64,000 nt of DNA from CAYWWM01 sp965198025 (GTDB lineage Bacteria > Acidobacteriota > Terriglobia > 2-12-FULL-54-10): the NCBI GenBank assembly GCA_965198025.1, contig OZ240237.1:2294001-2358000 (forward strand), in the 5' to 3' direction. Below the pieces are notes generated by a model. That model had not been told where the DNA came from. It was given only the letters and a program-made list of their open reading frames with translations, and made no database searches. Positions 9,231 through 18,803 of this stretch are shown here, piece after piece (within the stretch, counting starts at the first letter, position 1; each line of letters opens with the position of its first letter). The translations under genes and the position numbers were made by a program.

Positions 9231-9620
9231 TCACTTCACGATTTGCGATGCTTTCTCAGGGTCGGAAACGCCCATCACAACCATCGCGCGATCCGACCGG
9301 CGCTCGATGGTGCCATAGGCGTACTGAATGTCGATCCCCTTTTCGGAGAGCTTGCGGGTCACTCTTCCCAGCGCACCAGGGCGGTCCGGCAGGTGGACCG
9401 TGATCACCGTGTCCTCCTTGAAGGGATGTCCCATTTGCTTCAGGACTTTCTTGGCGGTATCGAGCGGCTGTGGCACGATGCGGATCAGATACTTCCCCGG
9501 AAAGTCCCGCACGGAGATGCCGCCGATGTTTACCGCCACCTTCGCCAGTTCGCTGCAAATTGCCGCCAGCATTCCCCGTTTGTTTTCCACTTGGATGCTT
9601 AGTTGCTTTGCTAGAGCCAT
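9231..9620 (-). CDS. Tandem ACT-domain protein
   Basis: A 129-residue protein of two ACT-like modules: about 6-66, beginning with the QVENKRGMLAAI turn typical of amino-acid binding, and 70-129, with the HLPDRPGALGRVTRKL motif. There is no catalytic domain, so it is probably a stand-alone small-molecule sensor, perhaps for an amino acid. The ligand cannot be read from the sequence. The ATG at 9620 is used because AAGGAG lies five bases upstream; a GTG two codons earlier would sit on top of that site. The preceding Nudix gene ends nine bases upstream, so the two are probably cotranscribed. Confidence 0.85.
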   Translation of the reverse strand: MALAKQLSIQVENKRGMLAAICSELAKVAVNIGGISVRDFPGKYLIRIVPQPLDTAKKVLKQMGHPFKEDTVITVHLPDRPGALGRVTRKLSEKGIDIQYAYGTIERRSDRAMVVMGVSDPEKASQIVK

Positions 9621-9629
9621 GGTCACTCC

Positions 9630-10193
9630 TTATCCTGCATGCCAGTAGAGCAGCCCCACCTGCGTCTTCCCATCCCGAATCTGCCCCGAGCGGATCATCG
9701 CCTGCCATTGCTCCGTCCCGAACGGCTGGACTTCGATTCGCTCATCACTTTCTGGGGACGCTTCTCCAGGTCGGACATTGCGCGCCAGAAACAGCGTCAA
9801 TCGCTCATCCAGAAATCCCGGGCTGGGGAAAAATTCGAGCAGCTTTCTCCAGGAAGAGGTCCGATAGCCGGTCTCTTCCGCCAGCTCCCGCCGCGCCGCG
9901 GCGCGCGGTGCTTCGCCCCGATCCAGCGATCCTGCCGGCAATTCCCACAGATAGGCCCGGGCAGCAAGACGGAATTGCCGGACCAGCACGATTCGTCCAT
10001 CCTCCAAAAGAGGCAAGATGGCGACAGAGCCGCGATGGTGAACCACGTCGCGCACCACCGGAACGCCTCCCGGCTCAATCGCCGTGTGGCGGGCAACGGA
10101 AAACACCTTGCCCCGGAAAACGGTTTGGGTGGTTTGTTTCTTGCTGCGAGGTGGCTTCCCCGACCTCCGAATCGCCGTACTCCTGATGCTCAT
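9630..10193 (-). CDS. Nudix hydrolase, ADP-ribose pyrophosphatase type
   Basis: A 187-residue Nudix hydrolase. The Nudix box is complete, read as GSLDRGE followed by REL and EETGY, giving the Gx5Ex7REUxEExGU pattern that binds the catalytic metal. The flanking ELPAG before the box and the FFPSPGF segment after it are typical of ADP-ribose or nucleotide-sugar pyrophosphatases. It probably hydrolyses ADP-ribose to AMP and ribose 5-phosphate in the cytoplasm, but substrate choice in this family cannot be settled by sequence. The ATG at 10193 is chosen because GGGAG lies a few bases upstream; the basic residues before it look like read-through. Confidence 0.87.
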   Translation of the reverse strand: MSIRSTAIRRSGKPPRSKKQTTQTVFRGKVFSVARHTAIEPGGVPVVRDVVHHRGSVAILPLLEDGRIVLVRQFRLAARAYLWELPAGSLDRGEAPRAAARRELAEETGYRTSSWRKLLEFFPSPGFLDERLTLFLARNVRPGEASPESDERIEVQPFGTEQWQAMIRSGQIRDGKTQVGLLYWHAG

Positions 10194-10364
10194 TCTTCTC
10201 CCGCTGCGGCGGGAACGCATATATTCCCAGCCCGACAGGGCGCATTATATCATGCGTCCGGCGGGCTGCCAGGAACACACGTCACGAGCGGCCCTTCGGC
10301 GCCGACCTCTCCCAGGACCTCCCGAGGAATGATGTTATACTGGCTCGCACAGGGAGATAGCACG

Positions 10365-11183
10365 ATGAAAGGATCCGGCAAAAACGAGCCTGCGGCGGCG
10401 TCCACGACAACCATCACCGCGATCGTGGCGGACGATGAGCCACTGGGATTGCAGGAGCTTGTCTTCTTGCTTCGCGAGCACCCGGAAATCCGGATCGTTG
10501 CGGAAGCCCGCAACGGCCTGGGGGCCTTCCAACTCATCAAGGAGCATGAGCCGGACGTGATCTTTCTCGACGTCGCCATGCCCGGCCAGGACGGACTGGG
10601 GCTGGTTCGCAAACTGCTCAACAAAAAAAGCAAAGTCCGGATCCCCCACGTCGTTTTCGTCACTGCCTACGACCAGTATGCCGTCGAGGCCTTCGAGCTG
10701 AACGCGATTGATTACCTCCTCAAGCCGATCGAGAAAGAGCGGCTGGCAAAGTCCTTGCAGCGCGTCCGCCGCTTGCTGGACACTCCGGCCAGCCCCGCTG
10801 AGACGCTCGAACGGTTGTTGCAGACCCTGAAGACTCCTACCCCGCAGCAGAACAAGCTTCTCGTGCGCAGCAACAACCACCTCTTGTTGCTGGACTCCAG
10901 CGATCTGATATTCGCCACGATCGGCGGCGGATTGATCACGCTCGTCAGCAGGGATCTGGAGGGCGAATCCAATTACCGCACCATCGAGGAACTGCAAGCC
11001 AATCTCGATCCGGCCGTTTTCTGGCGCGTGCACCGTTCGTTCCTGGTCAATATCAATCACATTAAGGAAGTCGTTCCCTGGTTCAAGAGCTCCTACCAAC
11101 TACGTATGGCGGACCGCAAGAACACCGAGATTCCCGTCAGCCGCGCGCAAACGAGACGTCTGCGCGAACTGTTGAAGCTATGA
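10365..11183 (+). CDS. LytTR-family response regulator
   Basis: A 272-residue two-component regulator. The receiver domain spans about 18-140, with the acidic pocket in VADDEP, the phospho-acceptor aspartate in FLDVAMP, the conserved threonine in VTAYD, and the lysine in LLKPIEK. The C-terminal 110 residues form a LytTR DNA-binding domain, with the VHRSFLVNINHIKEV motif. No histidine kinase is adjacent, so it is an orphan here. It is divergent from the Nudix gene, with about 170 bases between their starts. The ATG at 10365 follows AGGGAG; the longer open frame upstream overlaps the Nudix gene and has no protein-like features. Confidence 0.92.
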   Translation: MKGSGKNEPAAASTTTITAIVADDEPLGLQELVFLLREHPEIRIVAEARNGLGAFQLIKEHEPDVIFLDVAMPGQDGLGLVRKLLNKKSKVRIPHVVFVTAYDQYAVEAFELNAIDYLLKPIEKERLAKSLQRVRRLLDTPASPAETLERLLQTLKTPTPQQNKLLVRSNNHLLLLDSSDLIFATIGGGLITLVSRDLEGESNYRTIEELQANLDPAVFWRVHRSFLVNINHIKEVVPWFKSSYQLRMADRKNTEIPVSRAQTRRLRELLKL

Positions 11184-11206
11184 CACCGTCTGCTTGGCGG
11201 CCCTGG

Positions 11207-11896
11207 TTATAGCTCGGAAACCGGGACGCATTGGTAGCGGCCCAGTGTCGCATGGAGGATGTCCCGCAAGGCCTCCACGGTCACTTGCCGGTTGCCGGAT
11301 TTGCGGGGTGGAACGCCGTCGTGGAATAGGATGATCGCGCCCGGCTGCTCTTCTCTCAGAACGCGCGCGACGACCTGCTCACGAGGCAGTTTCCAGTCCA
11401 GACTGTTCACGGACCACATCACCGAGGTGAGTCGGTTTCGCCTCAGGACAGGGAACAATCCAAACCAGCGCAGCCCGTAGGGCGGGCGGAAGAGAGCCGG
11501 TGTGCGCCCCGTCCGGTGCGCGATGATTCTCTGCGCGCGCTCGATCTCCCAGGCTATTCTCCCGGGGGTTCTTCCCAGCAGGCGCGCATGGGCATAAGTA
11601 TGGTTGCCGATCTCATGGCCTTCCTCGGCGATGCGGCGCGCCAAGTCCGGGTACCGCTCGACATTCTGGCCGCAAAGGAAAAACGTAGCGCGGATGCCGG
11701 CCTGCCGTAGTAAGTCCAGGATGGCGGGCGTCTCCTCGCCCGGGCCGTCGTCAAAGGTCAGCGCGAGCTTCCCCGACCCCTGCGGGCCGCGGACCAGGCT
11801 CTTGCCAAGCACCTGCGATCCGGGCGCCGCGATGACGTACCAGACCAGGAAGCCGAGGCCCGTCAGAACAGGAATGAGCAGGAATAACCCGATCAC
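11207..11896 (-). CDS. Polysaccharide deacetylase (carbohydrate esterase 4)
   Basis: A 229-residue NodB-type deacetylase with an N-terminal membrane anchor (residues 2-23), so the enzyme faces the periplasm. Family motifs are in order: TFDDGP (catalytic base and metal aspartate), NHTYAH (metal histidines), RPPYG (active-site groove), and FHDG near the C-terminus. The likely reaction is removal of N-acetyl groups from peptidoglycan or another polysaccharide. The start is a GTG at 11896 preceded by GGAGA. It converges with the LytTR regulator gene, 23 bases apart, and is divergent from polX. Confidence 0.92.
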   Translation of the reverse strand: MIGLFLLIPVLTGLGFLVWYVIAAPGSQVLGKSLVRGPQGSGKLALTFDDGPGEETPAILDLLRQAGIRATFFLCGQNVERYPDLARRIAEEGHEIGNHTYAHARLLGRTPGRIAWEIERAQRIIAHRTGRTPALFRPPYGLRWFGLFPVLRRNRLTSVMWSVNSLDWKLPREQVVARVLREEQPGAIILFHDGVPPRKSGNRQVTVEALRDILHATLGRYQCVPVSEL

Positions 11897-12026
11897 CTCT
11901 CCACCTTCCGCTCAACCGCGGTACCTGAGAGACTAGGCCACATTCAAAGCTGTGATTTATTCTATCATTGCATAGCAGGCTGCGCTTCCGGTTAGAACCC
12001 GGGAATGCGGCGGATCGGGTCAGGAC

Positions 12027-13754
12027 ATGGAAAATAAGGAAATCTCGACACTGTTCGAAGAAACAGCGGACCTGATGGAGGTTGCCGGGGAAGACGGGTT
12101 CCGCATCCGCAGCTACCGCAACGCCGCCCGGGCCATTGACAATCTGACCGAGCGGATCGAGGACGTTCTCAGCGACGAGAACCGCAAGCTGACGGACATT
12201 CCCTCGATTGGAAAGACCATGGCGAGCCATATCGCGGAGATGTGCCGCACCGGAAAACTTGGTTTCCGGGAGGAGTTGGCCGCAAAGTATCCGTCCGTAA
12301 CGCTCGACCTGCTCAACATCCAGGGCCTGGGACCCAAGGGCGTCGCGACCCTGCTCAGCCATTACAAAGTTTCTTCGCTCGACGAAGTCGAGACTCTGGC
12401 TCGCGAGGGAAAGCTGCGCGACCTGCCGCGCTTTGGTGAGAAGCTCGAACAGAAAATTCTGAAGTCCATCGAGGACTACCACCGCCGCGCGGGGCGCTTT
12501 ATGATCAACGTCGCTGATGGTCTGGCAGAGGAGTTGCGGTCGTATCTCTCTCAATGTTCCGGCGTCGAGCGCGTCACGCCCGCCGGGAGCCTTCGGCGGG
12601 GCTGTGAGACCATTGGAGACCTCGACCTTCTTGTGACCGGCGGCGTGCCCGAGGAAATTGCCGCCCATTTCCTCCAGTTCCCCAAGATCGCCGAAGTCGT
12701 TGCACACGGCGCGAACAAAGTAAGCGTCAAACTCAAGGAAGGCATCCAGGTGGACGTGCGCATGCTGGAGCCGGAATGCTACGGAGCAGCGCTGCAGTAC
12801 TTCACCGGCTCAAAGGCTCACAACGTCGCGCTGCGGGATCGCGCCAAGCGCCTCGGGCTAAAGCTGAGCGAGTATGGGCTGTTCCGGGTTCCCGACGACC
12901 GTAAAGTAGCCGGCGCAACCGAGGAAGAGGTGTACCGGGCGCTCCAGCTTGCCTACATCGAGCCGGAGCTGCGCGAGGACTGGGGCGAAGTCGCCGCAGC
13001 AGAATCAGATGCCCTGCCCCGGTTGATCGAGCCCAAAGACATCCGCGGCGACCTGCACATGCATACTACGGCCACCGACGGCCGCTGCTCGATCCTGGAG
13101 ATGGCTTGCGCCGCCAAACAACGGGGCTATGAATACATCGCGATTACGGACCACTCGAAGGCGCTCGCCATGGCCAACGGGATGAACGAAGTGCGCGTGC
13201 TAGCCCAGATCAAGGAAATCCGGGAAGCGGAAAAGGAAATGAACGGATTTCGAATCTTCCCAGGCACCGAAGTGGACATCCACCAGGACGGCTCGCTCGA
13301 TCTCGACGACGAGGTCCTGGCGCAGCTCGATGTGGTCGTTGCCAGCGTCCACTCGCACATGAATCTGCCGCCGGAGCGAATGACCGAGCGCCTCCTGCGG
13401 GCGTTTGAGAACCCGCACCTCAGGATTCTCGGTCACCCCACTGGCCGCCTCATCCTGCGCCGCGAGCCGTTTTCCTTCGACCTGGAGTGTATTGTTGCCG
13501 AGGCCAAGCGCCGGAACATTGCGATGGAGATCAATTCATTCCCGGACCGTCTCGACCTGCGCGATCACTCCGCGCGGCTGTGCAAGGAGCACGGCGTCAA
13601 GCTCGTCATTTCGACCGACTCGCACCACACCAGGCACCTCGACCACATCCATTACGGCGTGCTGCAGGCGCGGCGTGCCTGGCTGGAGAAAGAGGACGTC
13701 CTCAATACCCTGCCGGCCTCAAGGTTTCTACGAGCCATCGAGCGCTGCGCGTGA
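12027..13754 (+). CDS. polX: Family X DNA polymerase with C-terminal PHP domain (PolX)
   Basis: A 575-residue bacterial PolX of usual length. The N-terminal helix-hairpin-helix region (1-130) precedes the nucleotidyltransferase palm, where GSLRRGCETIGDLD carries the metal-binding aspartates. The C-terminal PHP domain starts near residue 335 with GDLHMHTTATDGR (HxH) and continues with ITDHS and HSHMNLP, giving the metal ligands of a 3'-5' exonuclease/AP-endonuclease activity. The expected role is gap filling in base-excision repair. It is single-copy, starts at ATG 12027, and converges with the DUF5916 gene, its stop only two bases from that gene's stop. Confidence 0.95.
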   Translation: MENKEISTLFEETADLMEVAGEDGFRIRSYRNAARAIDNLTERIEDVLSDENRKLTDIPSIGKTMASHIAEMCRTGKLGFREELAAKYPSVTLDLLNIQGLGPKGVATLLSHYKVSSLDEVETLAREGKLRDLPRFGEKLEQKILKSIEDYHRRAGRFMINVADGLAEELRSYLSQCSGVERVTPAGSLRRGCETIGDLDLLVTGGVPEEIAAHFLQFPKIAEVVAHGANKVSVKLKEGIQVDVRMLEPECYGAALQYFTGSKAHNVALRDRAKRLGLKLSEYGLFRVPDDRKVAGATEEEVYRALQLAYIEPELREDWGEVAAAESDALPRLIEPKDIRGDLHMHTTATDGRCSILEMACAAKQRGYEYIAITDHSKALAMANGMNEVRVLAQIKEIREAEKEMNGFRIFPGTEVDIHQDGSLDLDDEVLAQLDVVVASVHSHMNLPPERMTERLLRAFENPHLRILGHPTGRLILRREPFSFDLECIVAEAKRRNIAMEINSFPDRLDLRDHSARLCKEHGVKLVISTDSHHTRHLDHIHYGVLQARRAWLEKEDVLNTLPASRFLRAIERCA

Positions 13755-13756
13755 CT

Positions 13757-16045
13757 CTAGAAATCAAACGAATGCGTGAGCTTGGTTTGCAGCGTGCGGT
13801 CTTTCTGGCCGTCGAAAGGCCCTCCGTAGAGGCGGCCCTCGTTGTAAATCAGGAAAAAGTCGTCGCCGGGGCGGAAGATATAGTTTAGGCGGAAATTAAA
13901 TCCAAAAAAGTCTTCCGAATTGTTGTACTGCACGATGGTGCTGGTAAGCCACTGATTGTTGAAGTTGTAATTGAGACGCAGGCTCACGTTGTGGTCCGTG
14001 AATCCGCACTCGTCATCGGTTAGCTCCGGGCAGAACTGTTCGGGCAGCGTGGCTCTTCCGTAGTCATACTCGGATTCTAGCGCGACCTCTTCGTTCACCT
14101 TGAACCGTGTGTTGAACCCGCTGCCGAGAAAGAATCCCTCGTTGAAATAGCCCCAGATCGGCATGAGGTTCCAGGAAAAGACAAAGCGGTTTGCCGGGTT
14201 CGATCGGAAGCGGGTCCCCGTGTGCCACCAACTGTACGTCCCGGGCGGAATGACGACTCCCGGCCGGATATGAAAAGGTTCCGGAACGGTGTCGCGGTTG
14301 CCGTGCGGCGTAAAGGCGAATTCGCCTCCGTTCTCCAATAGAAACTCGAATGCCAAGTGGACTGTGCGGCTTTCGAGCCGATTCTCCTGGTTCATAATGT
14401 AATCGACCCGGGACCGCATAACGATTTGACGGATTAGATCGCTGTTTGGCCGGGGCCGGAACGCGATTTCCGGAGAAATCTGGCGCATGTTCTTGCGCGG
14501 AATAAAGCCCAGGTCGGACCGAAAATCCGGGTCCACCACGGTCCAGGAAGTTGTGAGGTTCAACCGGTCGCTGTCCCACCCCACGGCACCGGCAGTCACC
14601 CAGTTGTCCTTCTTCGTTTCCGGAGCCTGAGATTGTCCCAGGAACCCGGTTGCGAAAAAGTGATCCAAGAAAACAAAATTTGCGTCGGCCCCGTAGACGC
14701 GGTTGAAGTCGCTACTGCCCCCCTGCTCGCGGGTCATCACAAATCCTCCTATAAACGAGCGCGAGAAGATGTCCCGTTTGACTCGCATCACACCGTAATT
14801 GCTCGGCAGTATTCCCTCGGAAGGCAGCGCCTCCGTTTGCACGTTCATCAGTCCCAGCGTAACCCCCTGCATCCTCCCGGTTATCCGCCCTCCTCCCAAT
14901 ATGGGTACAGGCCTCCGGCGCGGCGAGAGGCCGATTTGGCGGCTATGAAACAATTTCAATGTCGGTCTCCGCCTTGCCTCGCCGTACTGAATCCCTATGT
15001 CAAAGACTCCCGCGCCCTCCTGAAAGAACTCGCGCTTCTCGGGATAGAACTGCGGAAAGCGGTCGCGATTCACCTGCTGATCGTCCACCTCCGTCTGGGC
15101 GAAGTCCGTGTTCCAGGTGAGATCGGCGGTTAGACTCGGAGTGATTCGGTACTTGATCACCTCAATGCCCACGTCCGAGGCGTTCTGGGTGGTCCCGCGA
15201 AACTGGCCCGTCTCCAGTGGATCCTGGCGCACGGTATTGGTAAATCCGCCCAGCACGTACGGCTTGATCCGCAGCCGGAGACCCGTCTCAATTTCTTCGA
15301 TCCCGCTCAAGTGCCCGGCTTGCGAAAGGCTCTCCAGAGTGAATCCCCGGCGGTAGCCGTTCCAATACGCAAACTCATTCTTGCGGCGAATCACGCGTTC
15401 CAGTTCCAGGCCCCAGCCCTCGCCGTTTTCCTCAGGGACCCGCAGGCTCTTGAACGGAATGGCAAACTCTGTGATCCATCCGGCCGGGGTAATCTGCACC
15501 GCAACGTCCCACAGCTCGTCCCAGGTCACGTTCACGCTGCTACCCTCATCCGTGATGAGAGCGTCGTATTGGGCTCCCAGAGGATTGGTGCGGAACAGAA
15601 ACCCGTTGCGGTGATCGTGGAACGTATCGAACACAATGCTGAGAATATCGTCGTTCTGCAACTCGCTGTCCCGGCGCCGGTCCGTGGCCCGGATTCCTTC
15701 GGCGTCGGAATCGTAAGCAATCACCCCCACATAGACCGTGGTCGCTGTGTAGACGACCCGGAATTCCGTTCGTTCCGTGGACTCCATCCCCTCCTGTGGG
15801 TCTCGTTGCACAAACCCCAGTGAAATCGGAGCTTCCTGCCAGGCTATCTCATCCAGATTGCCATCGACAGTCATCGGCAAGTCGGTCCGCAAAGCCCTGA
15901 CCATTCGATTGCCATGCGTGGCGCCATTCTGGGCAACGTTTTGAGCTGGACTTGCGACCGCCGCCAGCAGCAATACGGAGACGAGGACCGCCGGCAAGCA
16001 AAGCGCTGATTCGTGAAGACAGGTTGATGCCCTATGTCTGGTCAT
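13757..16045 (-). CDS. DUF5916 outer-membrane protein with N-terminal CBM9-like domain
   Basis: A 762-residue exported protein. After a signal peptide (to about residue 36) comes a CBM9-like beta-sandwich, with the opening pattern DLPMTVDGNLDEIAW and the later FDTFHDHRNGFLF. From about residue 230 on it is a DUF5916 domain, probably an outer-membrane beta-barrel, rich in alternating aromatic strands and ending THSFDF, a typical C-terminal barrel signal. Proteins of this type are common in Acidobacteria and Bacteroidetes; substrate and function are not known. It stands alone on the minus strand. Confidence 0.85.
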   Translation of the reverse strand: MTRHRASTCLHESALCLPAVLVSVLLLAAVASPAQNVAQNGATHGNRMVRALRTDLPMTVDGNLDEIAWQEAPISLGFVQRDPQEGMESTERTEFRVVYTATTVYVGVIAYDSDAEGIRATDRRRDSELQNDDILSIVFDTFHDHRNGFLFRTNPLGAQYDALITDEGSSVNVTWDELWDVAVQITPAGWITEFAIPFKSLRVPEENGEGWGLELERVIRRKNEFAYWNGYRRGFTLESLSQAGHLSGIEEIETGLRLRIKPYVLGGFTNTVRQDPLETGQFRGTTQNASDVGIEVIKYRITPSLTADLTWNTDFAQTEVDDQQVNRDRFPQFYPEKREFFQEGAGVFDIGIQYGEARRRPTLKLFHSRQIGLSPRRRPVPILGGGRITGRMQGVTLGLMNVQTEALPSEGILPSNYGVMRVKRDIFSRSFIGGFVMTREQGGSSDFNRVYGADANFVFLDHFFATGFLGQSQAPETKKDNWVTAGAVGWDSDRLNLTTSWTVVDPDFRSDLGFIPRKNMRQISPEIAFRPRPNSDLIRQIVMRSRVDYIMNQENRLESRTVHLAFEFLLENGGEFAFTPHGNRDTVPEPFHIRPGVVIPPGTYSWWHTGTRFRSNPANRFVFSWNLMPIWGYFNEGFFLGSGFNTRFKVNEEVALESEYDYGRATLPEQFCPELTDDECGFTDHNVSLRLNYNFNNQWLTSTIVQYNNSEDFFGFNFRLNYIFRPGDDFFLIYNEGRLYGGPFDGQKDRTLQTKLTHSFDF

Positions 16046-16415
16046 GTTCCGTAATCGGTTCCGCGAGAAGGCCCAGGCGGGCGAGATGGGAAGAGAAGGT
16101 AGGCCTCAAACCGACACAGGCCAGCCTCCGAATCGCCTGCCGCTTGGGAGGAGTATGGCAACTATGACTTCTCGGGAATTGCTTTCTGCTGTATGAACTC
16201 CGTCATTCCTCTTGCCCGGCTGAAACGGGGCAATAACGGCGCAACAAACCTGTGGTCGGCCACGTTTCACTTCAAACAAGCGCTGTAACATAGTAAAGAA
16301 TAATATTTGATTTTACCGAATCGCATCTTCCAAAGAAAGGGGAAACAGCGATTCCAGTAGGCCGCGCGGAATCGTTTTGGTTCAGCTTCCGGTTCTTGCT
16401 GAGCCTCTGACTGAA

Positions 16416-16462
16416 TAGCCCTTGGGCGCTTTCCCGATTACGGGCAAGGCATCCAAGGGCTA
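16416..16462. terminator. Strong hairpin downstream of the propeller gene
   Basis: Perfect ten-base arms TAGCCCTTGG (16416-16425) and CCAAGGGCTA (16453-16462) flank a 27-base loop that contains a smaller CCC/GGG pairing. It lies 47 bases past the stop of the minus-strand propeller gene and could end that transcript, although the T-rich tract (TGTTTGTTTGCTT) follows on the plus-strand side, where no gene precedes it. The rest of the 460-base gap 16046-16508 shows no gene. Confidence 0.45.
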
Positions 16463-16508
16463 ACTGTTTGTTTGCTTGCTTTCGGGAAGGCTTGTTGATC
16501 GGAGGCTC

Positions 16509-17522
16509 TTACCTCGCTTCGACCCAGGCTACTCCCTCCGGATCGGCCCCGGTCGGGATCTGCCCCGCAAATTCCAGCTTCTCCAGATCGATGATGGCGA
16601 CTCCGTGATCCAGTTGTGCTGCCGCGTAAGCCCGCGAGCCGTCGCCTGACACCACCAGGTCGGTCACCCGGTTTCCCAGGCCCGCGATTCGCCGAATCAC
16701 GCTCCGCGACTCCGGATCGATCACCACCAGCTCGCCCCGGTCCCGGTCTGTCAGCACCACGCGGTTTCCGTCCGGTGTGAATTTCAGCCGGCTGGAGCTC
16801 TGCGTTTGCACGTGGAACCTCCCGCTGACTTTCCGGCCGGCCACGTCGATCACCGAGACGATGTCGTCGCCTTCGTTCGAGACCCAGACCTCTCTTCCGT
16901 CTGGCGAGATATCAATCCCCTGCGGCTGGTCGCCCACCCGCAGGTGGGTCAGGCTCCAGCCGGGAGACTCTTTCGCGCGCTCCATGATGGTCACGGTTTC
17001 CGACTCGTTATTCGAGGAAAAGATCAGATTCTGATCCTGGCTGAGAACGATCGTTTCCGCGCGGTCCTGTCCGATTCCAAGTAGCCACTCGATCTGGTTG
17101 CCGGTCGGGTCATAGCACCCGATCATCTTGTAGCCGTCCGCCGTAAAGTACACCTTGCCTCCGGCGAACACCACGCCGTGGGGACGGCTATTGGGCCCGA
17201 TCTCCACGCGGCGCACTTCCCGTTGGGTCGCAAGGTCAATCACGGAAAGGGAGCCGGTCGCGCCGAATCCCGTGTCCGATCCGTAGTTTGCGACGAACGC
17301 CAGCTTGCCGTCATCCGACGCCGCCACGCTGTGCGGTCGCACGCCGGTCGGCGCGCGGCCAAGCACTTGGCGCGTTTCGGGATCGACGATCGCCAGCGTA
17401 TTCTCGCCTTTGTTCGCAACCAGCAGCAGGGGTCGAGAATCCTGCGCCGCTGCCAGACTGACTAGGAGCGCAAAGGTGCCCCAAATTGCTAACCCCAGCG
17501 CGTTCTTTCTTCTCAGGCTCAT
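16509..17522 (-). CDS. Exported YncE-like beta-propeller protein
   Basis: A 337-residue secreted seven-bladed propeller with a signal peptide (1-28, ending LAAAQ). The blades recur as VDPETRQVLG, GVRPHSVAASDDGKLAFVAN, VIDLATQREVRRVEIG and VIDVAGRKVSGRF, the YVTN/YncE pattern. Such proteins are exported and may bind DNA, metal or a redox cofactor, but no catalytic residues are visible. It is divergent from a close paralog at 17659, whose start is 136 bases away, so the two share a promoter region. The ATG at 17522 is chosen because GGAGGG precedes it. Confidence 0.82.
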   Translation of the reverse strand: MSLRRKNALGLAIWGTFALLVSLAAAQDSRPLLLVANKGENTLAIVDPETRQVLGRAPTGVRPHSVAASDDGKLAFVANYGSDTGFGATGSLSVIDLATQREVRRVEIGPNSRPHGVVFAGGKVYFTADGYKMIGCYDPTGNQIEWLLGIGQDRAETIVLSQDQNLIFSSNNESETVTIMERAKESPGWSLTHLRVGDQPQGIDISPDGREVWVSNEGDDIVSVIDVAGRKVSGRFHVQTQSSSRLKFTPDGNRVVLTDRDRGELVVIDPESRSVIRRIAGLGNRVTDLVVSGDGSRAYAAAQLDHGVAIIDLEKLEFAGQIPTGADPEGVAWVEAR

Positions 17523-17658
17523 CGGGTTCCCTCCCCACTGCAAGGTAACCAACCTCACGTCCTCTCAACGCAAAGAAGCATTGCTAGTCAATCGTATCCG
17601 AAAAACGGGCGCACAATCCACCGCAGCGGGTGTACACTTTCTCCCATCGGAGGCCATC

Positions 17659-18681
17659 ATGCAAATTTCGCCCGGAGTCGTCACGATACTCAGTCATTGT
17701 GTGGTTCTTCTTTGGTTCCTGTCGTTGGCTGCGAGGCCGGTTCCGGCTCAGGTGCCCTCACCCGCTCTCTTGGTCCTGAGCGAGGATATTAGCTCGCTGG
17801 CGATCATCGACCCTCAAACCAAGCAGATTGTGGGCCGGGTTCGGACGGGCGAAGGCCCGCATGAAGTGGCGGCGTCGGATGACGGCAAGCTGGCGTTCGT
17901 CACGAATTATGGACTGACGGACCCGGTTGCACCAGGGGATTCCATTTCCGTCATTGACTTGGCCGCCCGCAAGGAACTGCGCCGCGTACGGATCGGCGCC
18001 GCCGCTCGTCCGCATGGGATCACGTTCTCTGGTGGCAAGGCGTATTTTACTGCCGAGGGTTTCAAGATGATCGCCAGTTATGACCCGGCCAGCAACCAGA
18101 TCGACTGGATGCTCGGAAACGGCCAGGACCGCACTCATATGCTTGTGCTGGACCCCGGTCTGAACCGCATTTTCGCTTCCAACGTCGGTTCCGACACCAT
18201 CACGGCGATGGAAAGAGTTCCGGATTCGCCCGATTGGAACGTGACCGCCATTCCGGTTGGAAAGGGACCGATGGCGATTGACCTGTCTCCCGACGGCACG
18301 GAAGTCTGGACGGCACACACGCTCGACGGAGGCGTTTCCGTGATTGATGCCGTCACGAAAAGGGTCGTGCAGACTCTTCGCCTCGGAACCAAGCGGACCA
18401 ACCGCCTGAAGTTCACTCCCGACGGACGGCGCGTGCTTCTCACCGACCGGGACGGCGGCGAATTGCTGGTCCTCGACGCGGCGACTCGGGAACTCGTCAA
18501 GCGCATTCCGGTGGGCAGGCGTCCTTCTGGGATCCTGATCGTCCCGGACGGCTCCATCGCCTATGTAGCCGTGCAGGACGACAATAACCTCGCCATCGTG
18601 GATCTCACAACTTTGGAAGTAACCGGACGTGTGCCGACCGACTCCAACCCCGACGGCATGGCCTGGGTGGCGGCAAGATAA
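17659..18681 (+). CDS. Exported YncE-like beta-propeller protein (paralog)
   Basis: A 340-residue paralog of the divergent neighbour. It has a signal peptide (1-31, ending PVPAQ) and the same blade sequence: IIDPQTKQIVGRV, PHEVAASDDGKLAFVTNYG, VIDLAARKELRRVRIG, PHGITFSGGKAYFTAEG, LKFTPDGRRVLLTDRDGGEL. The order and spacing of these segments match the partner along the whole length, so the pair arose by duplication and inversion or by inverted duplication. The ATG at 17659 follows GGAGG. Function unknown; no metal or heme motif is present. Confidence 0.82.
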   Translation: MQISPGVVTILSHCVVLLWFLSLAARPVPAQVPSPALLVLSEDISSLAIIDPQTKQIVGRVRTGEGPHEVAASDDGKLAFVTNYGLTDPVAPGDSISVIDLAARKELRRVRIGAAARPHGITFSGGKAYFTAEGFKMIASYDPASNQIDWMLGNGQDRTHMLVLDPGLNRIFASNVGSDTITAMERVPDSPDWNVTAIPVGKGPMAIDLSPDGTEVWTAHTLDGGVSVIDAVTKRVVQTLRLGTKRTNRLKFTPDGRRVLLTDRDGGELLVLDAATRELVKRIPVGRRPSGILIVPDGSIAYVAVQDDNNLAIVDLTTLEVTGRVPTDSNPDGMAWVAAR

Positions 18682-18803
18682 ATCCGCAAGAACATTCGAA
18701 TAGTGCGGGCGTTTCCGGGCAGGAGAGTAGTGTGCGGAAGAACGACCGCCCGGCCTCCATGCTTCGGGGCCGTGCCTCCGTTCTTCCGGCACAGGTCAAG
18801 CGT

